Positions 27,101 to 35,961 of a stretch of 64,000 bases of DNA are shown piece by piece. The notes beneath the pieces were generated by a model. That model saw only the letters and a program-made list of their open reading frames with translations. It had not been told where the DNA came from and ran no database searches. The stretch comes from Planctomycetaceae bacterium (GTDB taxonomy: Bacteria > Planctomycetota > Planctomycetia > Pirellulales > Pirellulaceae). Position 1 is the stretch's first letter. Every line of letters begins with the position of its first letter. The DNA lies in contig PAPJ01000012.1 in NCBI GenBank assembly GCA_002709045.1, positions 124,001 to 188,000 of the forward strand, given 5' to 3'. A program made the translations under genes and the position numbers.

Positions 27101-27730
27101 GACGGGCATACCGTTCACTTCAAAGTCGTGGGGCTATTAGCCAACAGCATTCTGCAGGGAAGCCTGTTGATAAGCGAGCAGGACTTTAAACAGCTCTTTC
27201 CCCATATCAGTGGCTATCGCTACTTCCTGGCAACCGACCAGCAAACTGAAGGAACCGTTCGATCTATTCTGGAGAATCGATTTAGAGATCAGGGACTGGA
27301 CATGCAATCCACGCAGTCGCTGCTGGAAGAGTTATTAGCTGTGCAAAACACATACATCAGTGCATTTCAAAGTTTAGGAGCTTTAGGGCTACTGCTTGGA
27401 ACGTTCGGTCTGGCCACCGTTCAATTACGTAGCATTCTAGAACGCCGCGGTGAACTGGCTCTAATGAAAGCAACAGGTTTTTCTCCCGGACGACTGGCTC
27501 AAATGGTTTTGTGTGAAAACATCGTATTACTCTGTACCGGCTTGGTGACCGGTGTGCTCGCCGCCCTGTTCGCGGTGCTCCCTCATATCATCTTTGCAGC
27601 AGCATCTCCACCGGGAGTAGATCTGTTTGTGATGCTGTTAATGATTCTGGTCGTCGGAGTCGTTTCGGGACTATTCGCTGTCCGTGCAACTCTGCGAGCC
27701 CCCTTAATACCCGCATTGCGGGGTGAGTAA
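24134..27730 (+). CDS. Very large FtsX-type ABC transporter permease
   Basis: The 1198-residue membrane protein starts with one transmembrane helix (about residues 15-38). A long extracytoplasmic region follows to about 575, then an FtsX-type helix bundle (about 580-700), further helices (735-790, 820-840) and a second extracytoplasmic part. The protein ends with three helices carrying a second FtsX domain (about 1080-1195). FtsX/MacB permeases move lipids, lipoproteins or peptides by mechanotransmission rather than classical transport. It pairs with the ATPase directly upstream. The cargo is unknown; proximity to isoprenoid genes is suggestive at best. Confidence 0.85.
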   Translation: MNNKRFVLRSLIHHYRINLTVALGVAAATAVLTGALLIGDSMRGSLKSLTLGRLGLIDEILVTPHFFRQELVDELETSEAFQQELYQQATAAIIFPQGTLESSTQKSKTPNINVASNILVLGVNEQFWSFGQTQRKQSIQPAEDEIVLNQPLAEELQVTVGDTVTLRLPEDKQVDADSPLGNQDDRIRSIPRLTVSKIIPAKDLGRFSLSSSQQVSLNAYVNLSFLQDELDQEERANAILVSGGQIDIPPDKSASATLQASLKPTIDDLGLLITDVTLDWESENESDTNTVILKYHSLSSVKMMLDDETVRLANTALGEDAQPVLTYLANAIMKVPDSESPSVDGGIVTEKRDPDLYDEIVPYSMITAVDSKKELGPLLDTNNNPVLIKDDEVVINNWLAEDLGVALGDYIRIDYFEPETTHGQTVERWIDLKVVEIFGITKPRRPYSRRRKAVFNQPPTLLNDPDLTPEVPGVTDQNSINDWDLPFATVNRIRGQDDDYWNNHRTTPKAFVSLNLGRRLWGSRFGNHTTIRIPFSAQQSVAGKLQNAVSDSNQTLGMNFIPVKRNGLKAAAGSTPFDGLFLGLSLFVIASALMLIIVLFKLGIQQRASQLGVLLALGLRRKQISKLLIYESIAVSAIGGLLGIIIGIGYGKLMLTGLSTWWVDAIVTSFLTFHITFGSLIVGYLLGVFISAGTIAWAIHKTSKVTARRLLSGNTDQAVLTNEGTAKKRRVNIAASLFVFGMVLAVAAAAPDIGSSLGSEGQAGAFVGAGFLVLTALLLRIRSFLRGGWDADSIRRINMPLSWLASRNAGRNPGRSTLTIGLMAMASFLIIAMGAFKLTPSENGRGGFTYWGLSSMPVYENLAYRDLNTAVFEKEATAQLSTETILCLRYKPGDDASCSNVYQAAQPRVLGVPQTFVKHFDNAKTPFTWGANIASAEQAANPWHILDSSGEVHDGTEANPVPVVIDKNTAMYSLKLYGGMRQVFDVTYEDGHTVHFKVVGLLANSILQGSLLISEQDFKQLFPHISGYRYFLATDQQTEGTVRSILENRFRDQGLDMQSTQSLLEELLAVQNTYISAFQSLGALGLLLGTFGLATVQLRSILERRGELALMKATGFSPGRLAQMVLCENIVLLCTGLVTGVLAALFAVLPHIIFAAASPPGVDLFVMLLMILVVGVVSGLFAVRATLRAPLIPALRGE

Positions 27731-27761
27731 AAAGTTTACATCCCCTCCAAGGACTTTCATC

Positions 27762-28526
27762 ATGAAAACAGCTTTCGCTATTTGTGCTCACCCTGATGAC
27801 ATTGAATTTCTGATGTCTGGAACCATGATGCGGCTAGCCGACGCAGGATACCAACTTCACTATATGAATGTGGCCAATGGATGCTGCGGCAGCACCGTTG
27901 ACTCTGCCAAAGAAACTATGCGCATACGATTAGCAGAATCTATAGCGGCGGCAAATTTTATCAAAGCAACATTTCACCCGCCGCTTTGTAATGATCTTGA
28001 AGTCTTCTACCAGAAGGACATGCTGGAACAACTAACAGCTATCATCCGCCAAGTGGAACCGGAAATTATTCTGACACACAGTCCAGCAGACTATATGGAA
28101 GATCACACCAATACCTGTCGACTGGCAGTCACATCCGCATTCTGCCGCGGCATGCCCAATTATCCGACACAGCCACTAACAGATATCACAACTCAAAATG
28201 TGACTCTTTATCACGCACAACCGTATTCGCACCACGATCCGCTGGGAAACCTCATCTATCCCCAGTATTATGTTGATGTTTCTGACCTACAACAACGCAA
28301 ACAGGACATGCTCGCGCTGCATGCCAGTCAAAAGCAATGGCTCGATGAAAGTCAGGGTCTAAATTCCTATTTGAAGACGATGTCTGACCTTGATCAGCAG
28401 TTAGGAACAATGTCCGGGCAGTTCAGCCATGCAGAAGGCTGGAGAAAACATCTACATCTCGGGTTCTGTAATCAAAATGATGATCCTCTGTTGTCAGCTC
28501 TTTCCGACTCCATTATCCAAGCCTAA
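27762..28526 (+). CDS. PIG-L (LmbE) family deacetylase
   Basis: The 254-residue zinc hydrolase has the motif CAHPDD at residues 7-12 and the second metal region HSPADYMEDH near 108. The family removes acetyl groups from N-acetylglucosaminyl compounds. I chose ATG at 27762, with AAGGA about eight bases upstream. An earlier in-frame GTG (27723) would overlap the permease gene and lacks conserved sequence. No partner glycosyltransferase is nearby. Confidence 0.87.
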   Translation: MKTAFAICAHPDDIEFLMSGTMMRLADAGYQLHYMNVANGCCGSTVDSAKETMRIRLAESIAAANFIKATFHPPLCNDLEVFYQKDMLEQLTAIIRQVEPEIILTHSPADYMEDHTNTCRLAVTSAFCRGMPNYPTQPLTDITTQNVTLYHAQPYSHHDPLGNLIYPQYYVDVSDLQQRKQDMLALHASQKQWLDESQGLNSYLKTMSDLDQQLGTMSGQFSHAEGWRKHLHLGFCNQNDDPLLSALSDSIIQA

Positions 28527-28604
28527 CAATCCGCCTGATAATCGGGTAGACTTATCATCTAAGTAACAAAATGCTCAAATCAACTTCGTAAGAGAATCAA
28601 AAAT

Positions 28605-29975
28605 ATGCGTGGCATTGTCGCATCCCTCCCCTTCGCTTTATTAACTGTCCTATGCTGGGGTTCCTATGGACCTGTTTTGCATCACGGCAAAATCGGCATG
28701 GATAATAATTCATGGGCACAATTGCTGTGCGTTGGAATTTCCTACTTTGTTGTGGCTGTTATCGTGCCACTATATGTTCTGAAGTCGAAAGGTGAACAGG
28801 GGAAATTTAGTGCCGGAGGTGTCAAATGGGGTCTGGCTGCCGGGGCATTAGGAGCCTTTGGTGCACTTGGAATCATCACAGCCTTAACACAAGGCGGTTC
28901 CCCTTCCTATGTCATGCCAATCGTCTTCGGTTGTGCCCCGGTCGTAAATACAATCGTTTCGATATATATGACCAAACTCTTCAATGAGATTACACGTACG
29001 TTTTATTTGGGAATCATACTAGTCGCTTTAGGAGCCTGTGGTGTATTCGCCTTTAAACCAAAAGAGGAAGTCAAAGCCACCGCTCAAGTTCAGGCAGAAA
29101 TTACAACGGTAAGCTTTGCAGAACAACAGGCTGCGTCAACCAATTCTGCTGATACGGCCACCGTTAAGCAGACGCCGGCAACAGATGTTGGCAAAGAAAA
29201 ATCAACCAATATCCTTCTCATCGTAGGTGGTATCTGCCTGACTGTTCTTAGCTGGGGTGCCTATGGCAGTGTACTCCACAAAAGCCAGCATTTAATGGAG
29301 GGTAGCCGCCTACGACCTCTGCTTTGTGTCGGATTCTCCTATTTTATACTGGCGGTTTTTATTCCAAGCCTAATCATGTTGAAATACGGATTTCCACAGG
29401 TAACAACTATATCCGGCTGGGGTTTCTCATTACTCGCCGGAGTTTGCGGATCGGTTGGAGCCTTAGGCATCATCCTATCCTTTACCTTTGGTGGGAAACC
29501 TGTATTCGTCATGCCGCTGGTATTCGGTGGAGCTCCTATAATCAACACCTTTATCTCTGTTTTAGAAATGGAATCTGTTGATGATATAAATCTGCTCTTC
29601 TTTATAAGTTTAACGATCGTGATCATCGGTGCGATTGTAACTCTGGTAAGTGCTCCTAAACCGGGGAAAAAGCGGGTGCCTGTGGAGGAAAAACCTCTGT
29701 GGGAACAAGTTCAGGAAGAAAACTCTACCAGTAGCACCTCGACAGATTCAGAAGAACAGCCGACGGAAAAGGCTGTTGCTGAAACAGAGGACGGCGAAGA
29801 CGATTCGAAGAATGTTGAGTTACAGGACGCCGTCAAAGATTCGGATGAAGCCGAGCAGGACGAAGACGCCAACGATTCAGATAAAGCTGAGCGAGAAGAA
29901 GAAACCGACGGCTTGGACGAGTTTGATGGGGAAGAAGAAACCGACGAATCGGATGAAGCTGAACCACAAGACTAG
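28605..29975 (+). CDS. Internally duplicated DMT-like membrane transporter with an acidic tail
   Basis: The 456-residue protein holds two copies of a roughly 150-residue membrane unit. The first (residues about 5-150) opens LTVLCWGSYGPVLHHGK and the second (about 203-350) opens LTVLSWGAYGSVLHKSQ. Each contains a VMP-V-FG-AP-(V/I)NT motif. This resembles sugar/DMT-type transporters (GRP/RhaT-like), and I cannot name the substrate. The last 100 residues are unstructured and extremely rich in Glu and Asp, suggesting a cytoplasmic low-complexity tail. No operon partner is obvious. Confidence 0.7.
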   Translation: MRGIVASLPFALLTVLCWGSYGPVLHHGKIGMDNNSWAQLLCVGISYFVVAVIVPLYVLKSKGEQGKFSAGGVKWGLAAGALGAFGALGIITALTQGGSPSYVMPIVFGCAPVVNTIVSIYMTKLFNEITRTFYLGIILVALGACGVFAFKPKEEVKATAQVQAEITTVSFAEQQAASTNSADTATVKQTPATDVGKEKSTNILLIVGGICLTVLSWGAYGSVLHKSQHLMEGSRLRPLLCVGFSYFILAVFIPSLIMLKYGFPQVTTISGWGFSLLAGVCGSVGALGIILSFTFGGKPVFVMPLVFGGAPIINTFISVLEMESVDDINLLFFISLTIVIIGAIVTLVSAPKPGKKRVPVEEKPLWEQVQEENSTSSTSTDSEEQPTEKAVAETEDGEDDSKNVELQDAVKDSDEAEQDEDANDSDKAEREEETDGLDEFDGEEETDESDEAEPQD

Positions 29976-30016
29976 CAAAAATAATATTCACCTCTCACTA
30001 GACCGCAACTGCAATC

Positions 30017-30370
30017 ATGAGCGACGAATCTGAGTTAATGCGTCAGCTGGATATACAACTTAGTCATATATGGATGGTGCGTACGTTTTTAAAACATAGC
30101 GACGAGGCGGAAGAAGACGAAGAGCTTGCGCTCGTTCACCGTCGCCTGTACGATTTTTCCCTGGCGCTTGGAAGTCATCTCAATGCCGGAGACGCTGAAG
30201 GATATTTAAAACAGGCAAATAAAAGATGGCGTCGCTTACGTGATGCCTGTGAACTCTTCAGCGAGATTCAACCGGAAATCTCAAATCACACAAACTTCAA
30301 AATGGCTGCTATGTCATTAAAAAAGGCGGTCTTTGAAATAGGTCGCTTGTTAGGCAAAGAAGAAAAATAA
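30017..30370 (+). CDS. Hypothetical small helical protein
   Basis: The 117-residue protein is predominantly alpha-helical and charged, with no signal peptide, membrane segment, cysteine pair or recognisable catalytic motif. It lies 41 bases after the transporter gene and may be co-transcribed with it. I do not recognise the family. The coding call rests on length, composition and neat packing between neighbours. Confidence 0.6.
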   Translation: MSDESELMRQLDIQLSHIWMVRTFLKHSDEAEEDEELALVHRRLYDFSLALGSHLNAGDAEGYLKQANKRWRRLRDACELFSEIQPEISNHTNFKMAAMSLKKAVFEIGRLLGKEEK

Positions 30371-30541
30371 TACCTGTCGTTAGTTTGAACATTCATAGCA
30401 ACCCGGAATTGCGGGAGCAGTCTATTACTTGGGTTGATATTGCAGCAACTCAAATTCAATTGCTTGACGCGGTCCGGCCTGCCTTTCAAAATAAACTTTC
30501 CTATTTTGACAATCCTTTTTATATAAGCTGAATTTAAAATT

Positions 30542-31555
30542 ATGAGTGATAACCCCAGCGTAATCCTTTCAGGTTTCGCAGACGAAGCTGCTAATCAAAA
30601 AACCGTCGATCAACAGTTCTCAGCCTTCGCTGCAATTGGCCTGCAGTATTACACCATTCGCTTTATCGATGCGGGTAATGGTGTCAAGAACGTGATGCAG
30701 TTGAACAAGACTGAGGTGAAACATGTCAAGAAGAAGATGGGCGAATATGGTCTTAAGGTCTCCTCGCTGGGGTCACCTATCGGAAAGGTGAAATTGCTCG
30801 ATGTCGATGATGGTACTCACAATAAATATATTCCATTCAAAAAGTATCTGAAGAACGATGTACAACGGGCGTGTGACCTTGCCAATGAATTTGATACAAA
30901 GCTAATGCGTGGTTTTGCCTTCTATCATCCTCGTGGTGAAGATCCTTATGCTTATGTTGATCGTGTAGTAGATCAGCTTAGCGCCATTGCAGAACTTTGC
31001 GACAAGAACGGTATCACGTTTGGGCTGGAAGTCGAGGCCAATCTTGTTGGACAGTGTGGCCGCACGCTGGAATTACTGCACCGCAAAGTAAAACATCCAG
31101 CCATGCTGACAATCTTTGATGCCGCCAACATTGTGACCCAAGGATATTCGTCTGATGATATCTTCCTTCAATACCACATGATGAAGAAAGGATTGGGGTG
31201 GATGCATATCAAAGATTATCGTCATCCTGAACCAGTCCAGCGTGTGGGCCATGTGGATGAAGAAGCACTTAAGTATTTTGTTCCTGCCGACATCGGCGAC
31301 AGTGGTCATGAAGCCATTTTACGGGACTTCCGTGATTATATCCCTGTGATGGAACGCCGTTTAAAGAAGCGTGATGTTCCAGGAGTATTCCTCGATCTTG
31401 AACCTCACGTTAAAGGAGGAGGTCAGTTCGGTGGTTTTAGCGGCCCGGATGGATTAGGTGTTGCTCTGCGCGGACTTTGCAATGTGCTTGATTACGTCAA
31501 TATCGACTACCACCTTCGTGACTTTAATGATGTCATCGAAGCTCGCGGTTTCTGA
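30542..31555 (+). CDS. Sugar phosphate isomerase/epimerase (xylose isomerase-like TIM barrel)
   Basis: The 337-residue protein fits the AP-endonuclease-2/IolE TIM-barrel family. It has GFADEA at the start, LQYYTIR on strand 2, metal-ligand candidates in GLEVEAN (near residue 160) and IFDAANI (near 195), and the late WMHIKDY motif (near 220) that positions a metal-bound His. Members isomerise or epimerise sugars and polyols. It has no clear pathway partner here; a zinc-ribbon gene follows. Confidence 0.85.
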   Translation: MSDNPSVILSGFADEAANQKTVDQQFSAFAAIGLQYYTIRFIDAGNGVKNVMQLNKTEVKHVKKKMGEYGLKVSSLGSPIGKVKLLDVDDGTHNKYIPFKKYLKNDVQRACDLANEFDTKLMRGFAFYHPRGEDPYAYVDRVVDQLSAIAELCDKNGITFGLEVEANLVGQCGRTLELLHRKVKHPAMLTIFDAANIVTQGYSSDDIFLQYHMMKKGLGWMHIKDYRHPEPVQRVGHVDEEALKYFVPADIGDSGHEAILRDFRDYIPVMERRLKKRDVPGVFLDLEPHVKGGGQFGGFSGPDGLGVALRGLCNVLDYVNIDYHLRDFNDVIEARGF

Positions 31556-31592
31556 TATATCCCGAAGTGCTACAAAGAGGACTGCTCATCCT

Positions 31593-31823
31593 ATGGCAGA
31601 TATTCAAATAGTCGGCGGCTGTAAAAAGTGTGGTAGTGATTCAATGACCTGCAAATATAACTTCTTTGCACAGGGAGAACTTGAAATCCACTCATGGGAA
31701 CACAAGTGTCTGGACTGCGGCTATCGACTGACAACTGCTTATCGAAACGATGACGAAGATCTCGACTTCGCAAGTGAAACGGTGGACCAATGTCCTTACT
31801 GCGGACGGCAGGGTAACAAATAG
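31593..31823 (+). CDS. Small zinc-ribbon protein
   Basis: The 76-residue protein has Cys pairs C-x2-C near residue 10 (CKKC), near 44 (CLDC) and near 70 (CPYC), plus a lone Cys near 20. The middle part is acidic. The arrangement suggests one or two structural zinc sites. ATG at 31593 is preferred over the upstream in-frame codons, which overlap the isomerase gene. No function can be assigned. Confidence 0.7.
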   Translation: MADIQIVGGCKKCGSDSMTCKYNFFAQGELEIHSWEHKCLDCGYRLTTAYRNDDEDLDFASETVDQCPYCGRQGNK

Positions 31824-31832
31824 CGGGAATGG

Positions 31833-32213
31833 CTATTTCGGGTCACCCTGTTTCCACTCAACAATTACATTTGTCGCAATGCCACCACGCGGACTAAATT
31901 TTGCTTTGAGTTCAATCCAGCGCGGATCAAGTACAGCAACCAGGTCATTCACAATTGTGTTGGTGACATTTTCATAGAAAATACCGTCATTTCGATAGCT
32001 CTGTAGATAGAACTTCAGGCTCTTTAACTCAACACATTTTTTATCAGCAATATATCGAAATTCCAATTCACCATAATCCGGCTGTCCGGTCTTGGGGCAA
32101 ACAGAGGTAAATTCCGGACAAAATGTCTCGATCACATAGTCTCGTTCAGGGAACTGATTATCAAAAACCTCCAAGATCTGCTGGCGTGATTCGGGGGTGT
32201 GGGACAATACCAT
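31833..32213 (-). CDS. queF: NADPH-dependent 7-cyano-7-deazaguanine reductase
   Basis: QueF reduces preQ0 to preQ1 in queuosine synthesis. The 126-residue protein matches the short, unimodular QueF form. It has the nucleophile Cys39 in [11 protein letters not shown] with Asp46, and the NADPH motif [21 protein letters not shown] near residues 68-88. It is divergent from queE across 74 bases, so the two probably share a control region. Confidence 0.95.
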   Translation of the reverse strand: MVLSHTPESRQQILEVFDNQFPERDYVIETFCPEFTSVCPKTGQPDYGELEFRYIADKKCVELKSLKFYLQSYRNDGIFYENVTNTIVNDLVAVLDPRWIELKAKFSPRGGIATNVIVEWKQGDPK

Positions 32214-32287
32214 TGATGTTTTACTCCTATTACTTACACATTCATTGTGTCATGATGACTCTGTAGTCGTAAGGGGGTAATTACCAC

Positions 32288-32974
32288 TTGAAAGTCGCTG
32301 AAATCTATCGATCTATACAGGGCGAAGGTGCCCTGACGGGTACCGAAAGTGTCTTCGTCAGAACCAGCGGTTGCAACCTGCGCTGTTGGTTTTGCGATAC
32401 GCCTTATGCCTCCTGGAACCCCGAAGGGGAAGACTACAGCGTAAGTGAAATCATGGAACAGATTTCTGTCTGGAGTTCCCGGCATGTGGTGCTGACCGGT
32501 GGAGAACCTATGCTGTTTGCCGAGTTAATACCGCTATGCAATCGCTTGCGAGCAGAGAACTACCACATCACTATTGAAACAGCTGGTACGCTTTTTCTAC
32601 CTGTTGAATGTGACTTGATGTCGATCAGTCCCAAAACGGCCAATAGCGCGCCCGACGCTACAGAACATCAACGCTGGAACCGACGTCATGAACGAACTCG
32701 TTTCGCTCCCCATGTCATTAAGCAACTGCTGGAAGCTTACAACTGCCAAATAAAATTCATTGTCGACCAGGAAGACGACCTGGATGAGATTGACGCGTAT
32801 ATTCGGCATTTTCCTGTTATTTCAACGTCGCAGGTCTATTTGATGCCTCAGGGCCGGACACAGCAGCAGCTAGAAGAAGTCGAAACCTGGCTAAAGCCTC
32901 TTTGTCTGCAATTGAATTACCAATACTGTCCTCGCAAGCAGATTGAATGGTTTGGAGCCGTGAAAGGCACTTAG
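32288..32974 (+). CDS. queE: 7-carboxy-7-deazaguanine synthase
   Basis: This radical SAM enzyme makes the 7-deazaguanine core of queuosine. The 228-residue protein has EIYRSIQGEG at residues 5-14 and the cluster motif CNLRCWFC (Cys29, Cys33, Cys36), followed by DTPYASW. The GGEPM motif lies near residue 75. The start is TTG with an AAGGGGG site about ten bases upstream. It pairs with divergent queF; queC and queD are not in the window. Confidence 0.93.
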   Translation: MKVAEIYRSIQGEGALTGTESVFVRTSGCNLRCWFCDTPYASWNPEGEDYSVSEIMEQISVWSSRHVVLTGGEPMLFAELIPLCNRLRAENYHITIETAGTLFLPVECDLMSISPKTANSAPDATEHQRWNRRHERTRFAPHVIKQLLEAYNCQIKFIVDQEDDLDEIDAYIRHFPVISTSQVYLMPQGRTQQQLEEVETWLKPLCLQLNYQYCPRKQIEWFGAVKGT

Positions 32975-32978
32975 TCAG

Positions 32979-33042
32979 CAATGAGAAAGATCTAGTAGGA
33001 ATAAAATTTAGTGTTTTATTTTCAGCCGCAACGCTCTCATTG
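32979..33042 (+). terminator. Nested inverted repeats after queE
   Basis: Outer arms CAATGAGA (32979-32986) and TCTCATTG (33035-33042) enclose an inner hairpin AATAAAA/TTTTATT (33000-33006 and 33014-33020). The inner hairpin with its T-rich arm could act as a terminator. The whole could also be a leader structure for the next gene, 80 bases on. Confidence 0.35.
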
Positions 33043-33122
33043 ATGAAACCCCAGAACATATTTGCCAAAATAATAGTTAAACCTTCAGAAAACACTTACT
33101 ACTTGATAAAAGCACTGATCCT

Positions 33123-34406
33123 ATGACCAATTCAACCGTTGCCGTTCATCAACTCAAAGGTGGCATGGTGGGTATGGGAATGATCTTTGATGAGACTTAC
33201 CGACCCTTCTTTGAGAATGCATATCAGCAGGGTATTTATGACGCGCGCACAGGTGTCCTCAAACTTGAAATAGCTGCTGTTGCCAGCCGCACCGGAGGCC
33301 GAGCCTCAAAATATAAAATTTCTGCCGGCGATCAAATCAATGACTTTGCAAGCTATGTCGAGCCGGACAGCATTGGCCAACTGTTAAAGCATGATGTCGA
33401 TTTTGTTTGTATTGCCACTCCGGATGACCGGCATTATGAAGCAACCATGGCAGCCATTGAGGCTGGCAAGCACGTGATTGTCGAAAAACCATCTGTACTC
33501 TCCATGCAGCAACTCGATTCAATTATTGCTACAGCCCGAGATAAGCAGGTCCTGTGTAAAGTCGTTTACCATAAACTATTTGATCCTGATCACAAAAAAT
33601 TACGAACATTGGTGGCCGATGATGTCCTGCAACATATCAATACTGGCTATTGTACGTTGCTGGAACCGAAACAGATTTCTGGGGCTCAATTCGCGGAATG
33701 GATTCAGGGGCGTAATCCCGGTACTTACGTCGCAGTCCACTACATTAAACTGATTGACTTCACCTTTGGTGGTAAGCTTAAAAGTGTTAGCTGTAGCGGT
33801 CAGCGAGGGATCGTGGGCGAAGCCGATGGCAACACATGGGATTCAACTCAACTGCGGCTGATTTACGAATATGAAAGTGGACGCGAAGCAGCCTTTGATA
33901 TTCATACCAGCTGGGTAACACCGGATAACTTCCCCGGCTATGTGGAACAGGAAGTCCAGTTCCGTTTCGACAACGGAATCTGGAATGGACACAGTCGTAA
34001 GCGAGGCGTTGAATGTACCGTCGAAGAAAAAACACCTGTTTCTATCAAAAACTCCATGAACAATCATTACAACGGTACCTTTGTCGAACCCGATGGACGA
34101 CGGACTCAACGTGGTTACGGAATCGAAGTACTGGAAGAATTTGCCCGTGAAGTTGCGTATGTAGAGCATGGGACCGATAATCAATCGCGTGAACAGCGAA
34201 TCGGGGATCTTTCAGCCGGCTACTACAATGATATCGCCAGCGATCGGCAGACTGTAGCGGCTGTACATGCGATGGAAGCTATCCTTGAACAACACGCCGC
34301 CGGTAATCCTGATTGTGTTGTAAAGGTAAATGAATCCGGCAACGGACTGGTCATGTATATTCCGGGACAGGCTGATGGTATTGTGCTGTACGAAAATCCA
34401 GTCTAA
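33123..34406 (+). CDS. Gfo/Idh/MocA family oxidoreductase
   Basis: The 427-residue protein is an NAD(P)-dependent sugar or polyol dehydrogenase homologue. A divergent N-terminal nucleotide-binding part (GMVGMGMIFDETYRPFF near residue 14) leads to the family motif VCIATPDDRHYE near 95 and HVIVEKPSVLS near 116. The substrate-binding domain follows, with KVVYHKLFDPDH near 146. A class III aminotransferase gene follows after 64 bases; the two may work in sequence (oxidation, then transamination), as in amino-sugar synthesis. That pairing is inference. Confidence 0.85.
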   Translation: MTNSTVAVHQLKGGMVGMGMIFDETYRPFFENAYQQGIYDARTGVLKLEIAAVASRTGGRASKYKISAGDQINDFASYVEPDSIGQLLKHDVDFVCIATPDDRHYEATMAAIEAGKHVIVEKPSVLSMQQLDSIIATARDKQVLCKVVYHKLFDPDHKKLRTLVADDVLQHINTGYCTLLEPKQISGAQFAEWIQGRNPGTYVAVHYIKLIDFTFGGKLKSVSCSGQRGIVGEADGNTWDSTQLRLIYEYESGREAAFDIHTSWVTPDNFPGYVEQEVQFRFDNGIWNGHSRKRGVECTVEEKTPVSIKNSMNNHYNGTFVEPDGRRTQRGYGIEVLEEFAREVAYVEHGTDNQSREQRIGDLSAGYYNDIASDRQTVAAVHAMEAILEQHAAGNPDCVVKVNESGNGLVMYIPGQADGIVLYENPV

Positions 34407-34470
34407 AGACGAACCACCAACTTTTACCATCTACCAAATTTAATCACTTAGTAAGCATCTAGTTTTTATT

Positions 34471-35847
34471 ATGACTGATATTGATCCAATCCAATTCAAC
34501 GGTGAAGCTACATCAAATGACGTACGGGCAAAGATCCTTCAACAGGAACCGTTTGCAATTCGTACTTTTACGCCAAGCCAGTGTGTTATCAGTCACAGCG
34601 CAGGAAGTTACCACTACACTCCTGAAGGACGTAAACTGGCTGATTTTACGTCCGGCGTATTAGTAGCTAACCTCGGTCACAACCCGGTTAGCTGGTGGAA
34701 TCGTGTAATCGACTATCTGGGTCTAAGTACCATCAAAGCCGGCGGTGAATATGCAAACTGTGTCCCCTTAACTGCTTACAACGCGATCACTGAAGTTGAA
34801 TCTCAGTCCAACGAACGTTTAATCGCTAATCTACAGGCTGCCGCCGGTGGGATTCGACTCAATCAGGTCATGTGGTCTGCCAGCGGTAGCGAAGCCGTTC
34901 AAAAAGCACTATGGGCTGCTATGAAACATCAACCAGGCAAAGATATGATCATTGCCACACGAGATGGTTTTCACGGCAAGAAGGGTTTGGCTGGAGCGAT
35001 TACCGGAAGTGAAAAAGATAAAGAACGAGATGAACGTGTTCGGTTTATTAGCTTTCCCAAAACCGAATGTGATGATGTGGAAACTCGCAAACAACCACTC
35101 GATCTGACAGGCTATCAGCAGGAACTCGATGCGCTTTGGACAGAACATAGCGACCGTCTGTGCTGTGTAATCACAGAACCCTATCTCGGTGGCGGTGGTT
35201 CCTATCATCCGCAAAAAGAATACCTCCAGTTACTGCAATCATTCTGTCGCGAGCATGGTCTGATATTCATCCTCGACGAGATTCAATCGAATTTTGGACG
35301 CACCGGGCCAATGTACGCCTTCAGTCATTATGAAATTGAACCTGATGTAGTGCTACTTGGAAAAGGCTTAGGTAACGGTGTTCCCGTTAGTGCAGCGGTC
35401 GGCCGCAATGATATTTTTGAAAGTCTGGGTTATGGCGAAGCATCAGATACATGGAGTGCCAACCCACTATCAAGCGCTGCCGTACTTGCTACTTTAGATG
35501 AATTTGAATCAACCGACATACTGGCCAAAGGTATTCATCTGTCCGGAATCATCGAAAAGGGGCTGATTCGATTAAAAGAAACAGGAGCGATCAGCAAAGT
35601 TCGCGGAGAGGGATGCGTGTGGGGTATCGAATGTGCTGATCTCGGAGATCGGGAAGGTGCAGTCGTCGCCAACCAGATAATAGAAAAATGCTATCGCGGC
35701 GAAAATAACGCTTTATCTATTCACCTGCTTGGTGCGTTAGCAGGTAAAGTCCTACGTATCAGCCCACCACTGACCATGTGTCCTGATGAGTGCACGGCAT
35801 ACCTCAATCGCCTCTATGAAGTTTGTCAGCAAGTGGCTGCTCAATAA
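34471..35847 (+). CDS. Class III PLP-dependent aminotransferase
   Basis: The 458-residue protein has the fold-type I class III pattern: SGVLVANLGHNP near residue 60, MWSASGSEAVQKAL near 133, ILDEIQSNFGRTG near 268 and the PLP lysine in LLGKGLGNGVPV near 295. Members move an amino group from an omega-amino donor to an oxo acid or sugar. It follows the Gfo/Idh gene and ends 24 bases before the initiator tRNA gene. Confidence 0.9.
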   Translation: MTDIDPIQFNGEATSNDVRAKILQQEPFAIRTFTPSQCVISHSAGSYHYTPEGRKLADFTSGVLVANLGHNPVSWWNRVIDYLGLSTIKAGGEYANCVPLTAYNAITEVESQSNERLIANLQAAAGGIRLNQVMWSASGSEAVQKALWAAMKHQPGKDMIIATRDGFHGKKGLAGAITGSEKDKERDERVRFISFPKTECDDVETRKQPLDLTGYQQELDALWTEHSDRLCCVITEPYLGGGGSYHPQKEYLQLLQSFCREHGLIFILDEIQSNFGRTGPMYAFSHYEIEPDVVLLGKGLGNGVPVSAAVGRNDIFESLGYGEASDTWSANPLSSAAVLATLDEFESTDILAKGIHLSGIIEKGLIRLKETGAISKVRGEGCVWGIECADLGDREGAVVANQIIEKCYRGENNALSIHLLGALAGKVLRISPPLTMCPDECTAYLNRLYEVCQQVAAQ

Positions 35848-35871
35848 GCCCGACATAATCAAGTTACATGA

Positions 35872-35931
<60 letters not shown>

Positions 35932-35945
<14 letters not shown>

Positions 35946-35961
35946 CTTGCAGACTTTCTGC
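35932..35961 (+). repeat. Left attachment-type repeat (attL), overlapping the tRNA 3' end
   Basis: Thirty bases beginning TCCGGCCCCCGC and ending GACTTTCTGC. The first 14 bases lie in the T arm and acceptor of the tRNA, and the remaining 16 extend past it. The sequence matches 40900-40929 without a mismatch. Confidence 0.85.

Noticed and set aside
13119..27730. Treating the whole 13-27.7 kb stretch as a single biosynthetic cluster
   Set aside because: Terminators after the chorismate-lyase-like gene, the symporter and rpsR split the region, and rpsR is housekeeping. Only the four genes to 18951 are grouped with some support.
29650..30033. 127-codon lysine-rich plus-strand ORF
   Set aside because: It is the shifted frame of the acidic GAA/GAC-rich tail of the transporter. 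Low-complexity repeats in one frame give a long basic ORF in another.
32214..32287. preQ1 riboswitch between queF and queE
   Set aside because: The 74-base divergent region has no clear hairpin followed by the A-rich tail of that riboswitch class.
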